A DNA stretch of 64,000 nucleotides. Source: Megalopta genalis. Taxonomy: Eukaryota > Arthropoda > Insecta > Hymenoptera > Halictidae. The stretch spans positions 186,001-250,000 of the forward strand of contig NW_027476157.1 in assembly GCF_051020955.1 (NCBI RefSeq), given 5' to 3'. Below are positions 61,001 through 64,000 of the stretch, one piece after another (position 1 is the first letter of the stretch; each line of letters begins with the position of its first letter). The position numbers and the translations under genes are program-made. The notes beneath the pieces are model-generated. The model had not been told where the DNA came from. It did not search any database and was given only the letters and a program-made list of their open reading frames with translations.

Positions 61001-64000
61001 ATTTGAAGCTAACTCGTTTGTTTCGCCTGCATTTGATGCTATATCATTTATATCGCAAGTATTTAAAGCTAAATCATTTGTGTCGCATGGCTTTGAAGCT
61101 AAGCCTTCTACTTCGCATTGATTTGAAGCTAAATCATGTGTTTCGCACAGATTTGAAGCTAACTCGTTTGTTTCGCCTGCATTTGATGCTATATCAATTA
61201 TATCGCAAGTATTTGAAGCTAAATCATTTGTGTTGCATGGCTTTGAATATAAGCCTTCCACTTTGCATTAATTTTTTGTCAAAGGTAAATCATGTGTTTC
61301 GCTTGGATTTGAAGCTAAGCCTTCTGCTTCGCATTGATTTGGAACTAAATCATGTGTTTCACTTGGATTTGAAGCTAACTCGTTTGTTTCGCCTTTATTT
61401 GAAGCTATATCATTTATATCGTAAGTATGTGAAGCTAAATCATTTGTTTCGCATGGATTTGAACCTAAGCCTTCTGCTTCGCATTGATTTGAAACTAAGC
61501 CTTCTGCTTCGCATTGATTTGAAACTAAATCATGTGTTTCGCATGGATTTGAAGCTACTCCCTTCTACTTCACATTGAATTTGAAGCAAATCATGTGTTT
61601 CGCACAGATTTGAAGCTAACTTGTTTGTTTCGGCTGCATTTGAAGCTATATCAATTATATCGCAAGTATTTGAAGCTAAATCATGTGTTTCGCTTGGATT
61701 TGAAGCTAAGCCTTCTGCTTCGCATTGATTTGGAACTAAATCATGTGTTTCACTTGTATTTGAAGCTAACTCGTTTGTTTCGCATGCATTTGAAGCTATA
61801 TCAATTATATCGCAAGTATTTGAAGCTAAATCATTTGTGTCGCATGGCTTTGAAGATAAGCCTTCTACTTTGCATTAATTTGAAGGTAAATCATGTGTTT
61901 CGCTTGAATTTGAAGCTAACTCGTTTGTTTCGCCTTTATTTGAAGCTATATCATTTATATCGTAAGTATGTGAAGCTAAATCATTTGTTTCGCATGGATT
62001 TGAACCTGAGCCTTCTGCTTCGCATTCATTTGAAACTAAGCCTTCTGCTTCGCATTGATTTGAAAACTAAATCATGTGTTTCGCATGGATTTGAAGCTAC
62101 CTCCTTCTACTTCACATTGATTTGAAGCAAAATCATGTGTTTCGCACAGATTTGAAGCTAACTTGTTTGTTTCGGCTGCATTTGAAGCTATATCAATTAT
62201 ACCGCAAGTATTGAAGCTAAATCATTTGTGTCGCATGGCTTTGAAGATGAGCCTTCTGCTATGCATTAATTTGAAGGTAAATCATGTGTTTCGCTTGGAT
62301 TTGAAGGTAACTCGTTTGTTTCGCCTGCATTTGAAGCTATATCAATTATATCGCAAGTATTTGAAGCTAAATCATTTGTGTTGCATGGCTTTGAAGCTAA
62401 CTCGTTTGTTTCGCCTGCATTGAAGCTATATCACTTCTATCGCAAGTATTTGAAGCTAATCATTTGTGTCGCATGGATTTGAAGCTAAGCCTTCTACTTC
62501 CCATTGATTTGAAACTAAATCATCTGTTCCGCTTGGATTTGAAGCTAACTCGTTCGTTTCGCCTGCATCTGAAGCTTTATCAATTATATCGCAAGTATTT
62601 GAAGCTAAATCATTTGTTTCGCATGGATTTGAAGCTATGTCTACTACTTCGCATTGATTTGAAACTAAATCATGTGTGTCGCACTGATTTGAAGCTAACT
62701 CGTTTGTTTCGCCCTGCATTTGATGCTATATCATTTATATCGTAAGTATTTAAAGCTAAATCATTTGTGTCGCATGGCTTTGAAGCTAAGCCTACTATTT
62801 CGCATTGATTTGAAGCTAAATCATGTGTTTCGCACAGATTTGAAGCTAACTCGTTTGTTTCGCCTGCATTTGATGCTATATCAATTATATCGCAAGTATT
62901 TGAAGCTAAATCATTTGTGTTGCATGGCTTTGAATATAAGCCTTCCACTTTGCATTAATTTGAAGCAAAATCATGTGTTTCGCTTGGATTTGAAGCTAAC
63001 TCGTTTGTTTCGCCTGCATTTGAAGCTATATCATTTATATCGCAAGTATCTGAACCTAAACCATTTGTTTCGCAAGAATATGAAGCTAAACCATGTGTTT
63101 CGCATGAATTTGAAGATAAATCATGTGTTTTGCATGGATTTGAAGCTAACTCGTTTGTTTCGCCTGCATTTGAAGCTATTTCAATTATATCTCAAGTACA
63201 TGAAGGTAACTCAAATATTTCGCATGGATTTGAAGCTAAGCTTTCAACTTCGCAGTGATTGGAAGCTAAATCATGTGTTTCGCACAGATTTGAATCTAAC
63301 TCGTTTGTTTCGCCCTTATTTGAAGCTATACCATTTATATCGCAAGTCTGTGAAGCTAAATCATTTGTTTCGCATGGAGTTGAAGCTAAGGCTTCTACTT
63401 CGCATTGATTTGACACTAAATCATGTGTTTCGCGAAGATTTGAAGCTAACTCGTTTGTTTCGCCTGCATTTGAAGCTATATTAATTATATAGCAAGTATT
63501 TGAAGCTAAATCATTTGTGTCGCATGGCTTTGAGGATAAGCCTTCTACTTCGCATTAATTTGAAGGTAAATCGTGTGTTTCGCTTGGATTTGAAGCTAAC
63601 TCGTTTGTTTCGCCTGCATTTGAAGCTATATCATTTATGTCGCAAAAATTTGAATCTAAATCATTTGTTTCGCATGGATTTGAAGCTAAGCCTTCTACTT
63701 CGCATTGATTTGAAACCAAATCATGTGTTTCGCTTGGATTTGAAGCTAACTCGTTCATTTCGCCTGGATTTGAAGCTTTATCAATTTTATCGCAAGTATT
63801 TGATGCTAAACGATTTGTGTCGCATGGCTTTGAGGATATGCCTTCTACTTCGCATTAATTTGAAGGTAAATCATGTGTTTCGCTTGGATTTGAAGCTAAC
63901 TCGTTTGTTTCGTCTGCATTTGAAGCTATGTCATTATATCGCAAGTATGTGGAACTGAATCATTTGTTTCGCATGGATTTGAAGCTAAGCCTTCTGATTC
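58001..64000. repeat. Array block 11: duplications at offsets 2,428 and 3,126
   Basis: About 58,020-58,550 recurs at 60,450-60,980 (offset 2,428), and about 59,160-59,830 recurs at 62,280-62,950 (offset 3,126, with small slips). Units ending GCCTTCTGCTTCGC and CCTTCTACTTCACATTG mark this part. A six-base insertion (ATTTTTTGTCAAAGG for ATTTGAAGG) stands at about 61,271. The array continues unbroken to the last base. Confidence 0.78.
59271..59744 (-). pseudogene. Antisense decapeptide-repeat fragment (157 codons)
   Basis: The fragment has about 15 decapeptides of the L-A-S-N-x-C-[ED] type. The 5' edge is a private one-base insertion (GCCTGCCATTTG near 59,741) and the 3' edge a one-base deletion (GCATTGAAGC near 59,300), so it is bounded by frameshifts, not by natural termini. 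A related, shorter fragment occupies the partner module near 62,456-62,719. The reading is the same as in the other antisense fragments. Confidence 0.17.

Larger units (their letters stand above)
1..64000. repeat. 64-kb satellite array of a 30-bp unit
   Basis: The entire window is head-to-tail copies of a 30-bp unit, all in one orientation. The commonest form is TTTGAAGCTAAATCA followed by TGTGTTTCGCATGGA; the most constant parts are TTTGAAGCTAA at the start and TTTCGC near the end. The 60-column layout keeps the unit in phase for hundreds of bases at a time, and each phase change traces to a small indel. Both ends of the window lie inside the array, so its full length is unknown. No unique DNA interrupts it. 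It is best called satellite or large minisatellite DNA of a eukaryote. Coding ancestry is possible, but current coding is not supported. Confidence 0.97.

Noticed and set aside
1..64000. CRISPR array, suggested by a ~30-bp direct repeat
   Set aside because: The units abut with no unique spacers, all positions vary together by unit type, there is no leader and no cas gene, and the array is far longer than CRISPR arrays.
1..64000. Telomeric or known centromeric repeat
   Set aside because: The unit has no short G-rich telomere motif and I do not recognise a CENP-B-box-like element. A centromeric location is possible but nothing in the sequence shows it.
1..64000. Ciliate origin based on TAA at Gln positions
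   Set aside because: TGA stops and frameshifts also break the antisense frame, the TAA is linked to one spreading variant, and no other ciliate trait is visible. It is kept only as a checkable alternative.
1..64000. Transfer RNA, ribosomal RNA, riboswitch or promoter signals
   Set aside because: Nothing beyond the repeated unit was found. Any motif present in one unit is present in hundreds, so isolated matches carry no weight.

Overview
The whole window is one satellite array. From base 1 to base 64,000 every line resolves into copies of a 30-bp unit, first half TTTGAAGCTAAATCA and second half TGTGTTTCGCATGGA (37% GC, T richer than A). I found no unique flank, mobile element, RNA gene, intron-exon structure, promoter, terminator or gene of a recognisable family. 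An array of this length with multi-unit periods and nested kilobase duplications points to a eukaryotic nuclear genome. The nearly universal CpG in each unit fits an invertebrate or another lineage with sparse methylation, but the species cannot be identified from this sequence.

The 30-bp units form a higher-order repeat. The usual block is five unit types in fixed order (150 bp), with six-unit (180 bp) forms and others extended by extra units. On top of this lie tandem and dispersed duplications of 0.26 to 3.2 kb. The clearest are 3,237-bp and 2,397-bp tandem duplications between about 5.95 and 16.5 kb, a 750-bp tandem pair at 26.1-27.6 kb, and copies at offsets 4,123/3,731 bp, 6,359 bp, 4,829/4,919 bp, 3,861/2,320 bp and 1,541 bp further right. 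Homogenised stretches (about 1-17 kb and 48-54 kb) alternate with a diverged centre (about 30-38 kb). Neither array edge is in the window.

Because 30 is a multiple of three, each frame yields a 10-residue repeat. Plus-strand frame A reads FEAKSFVSHG-like decapeptides but meets a TGA or TAA about once per higher-order repeat. Plus-strand frame B reads KLNHVFRMDL-like decapeptides and gives the longest open stretches (up to 856 codons), but that openness follows from unit composition and survives frame switches. The antisense frame reads LASNPCETHD-like decapeptides. Its main interruption is a recurrent CAA-to-TAA change at one Gln position, so it is the best candidate for an ancestral coding frame, although frameshifts and other stops break it too. 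Differences among unit types fall on all three codon positions about equally (4, 6 and 5 sites), which argues against present-day coding.

Layout: 1-5.95 kb, modules repeated two or three times; 5.95-12.46 kb, the 3,237-bp duplication; 12.46-17.1 kb, the 2,397-bp duplication and rearranged copies; 17.1-25.2 kb, mixed variants with copies at offsets 4,728 and 3,197; 25.2-30.2 kb, a subfamily with the 750-bp pair; 30.2-35.6 kb, a diverged subfamily marked by TCTACATAGC or TCTACATCGC; 35.6-45.7 kb, old diverged units and three long duplications; 45.7-48 kb, a mosaic with displaced pieces of the 30-35 kb subfamily; 48-53.6 kb, 1-1.2 kb modules repeated two or three times; 53.6-64 kb, further duplications with many private single-base indels. 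No genes work together here. The content is repeat evolution, possibly from a once-coding minisatellite. All copy boundaries were read by eye and are good to roughly one unit.
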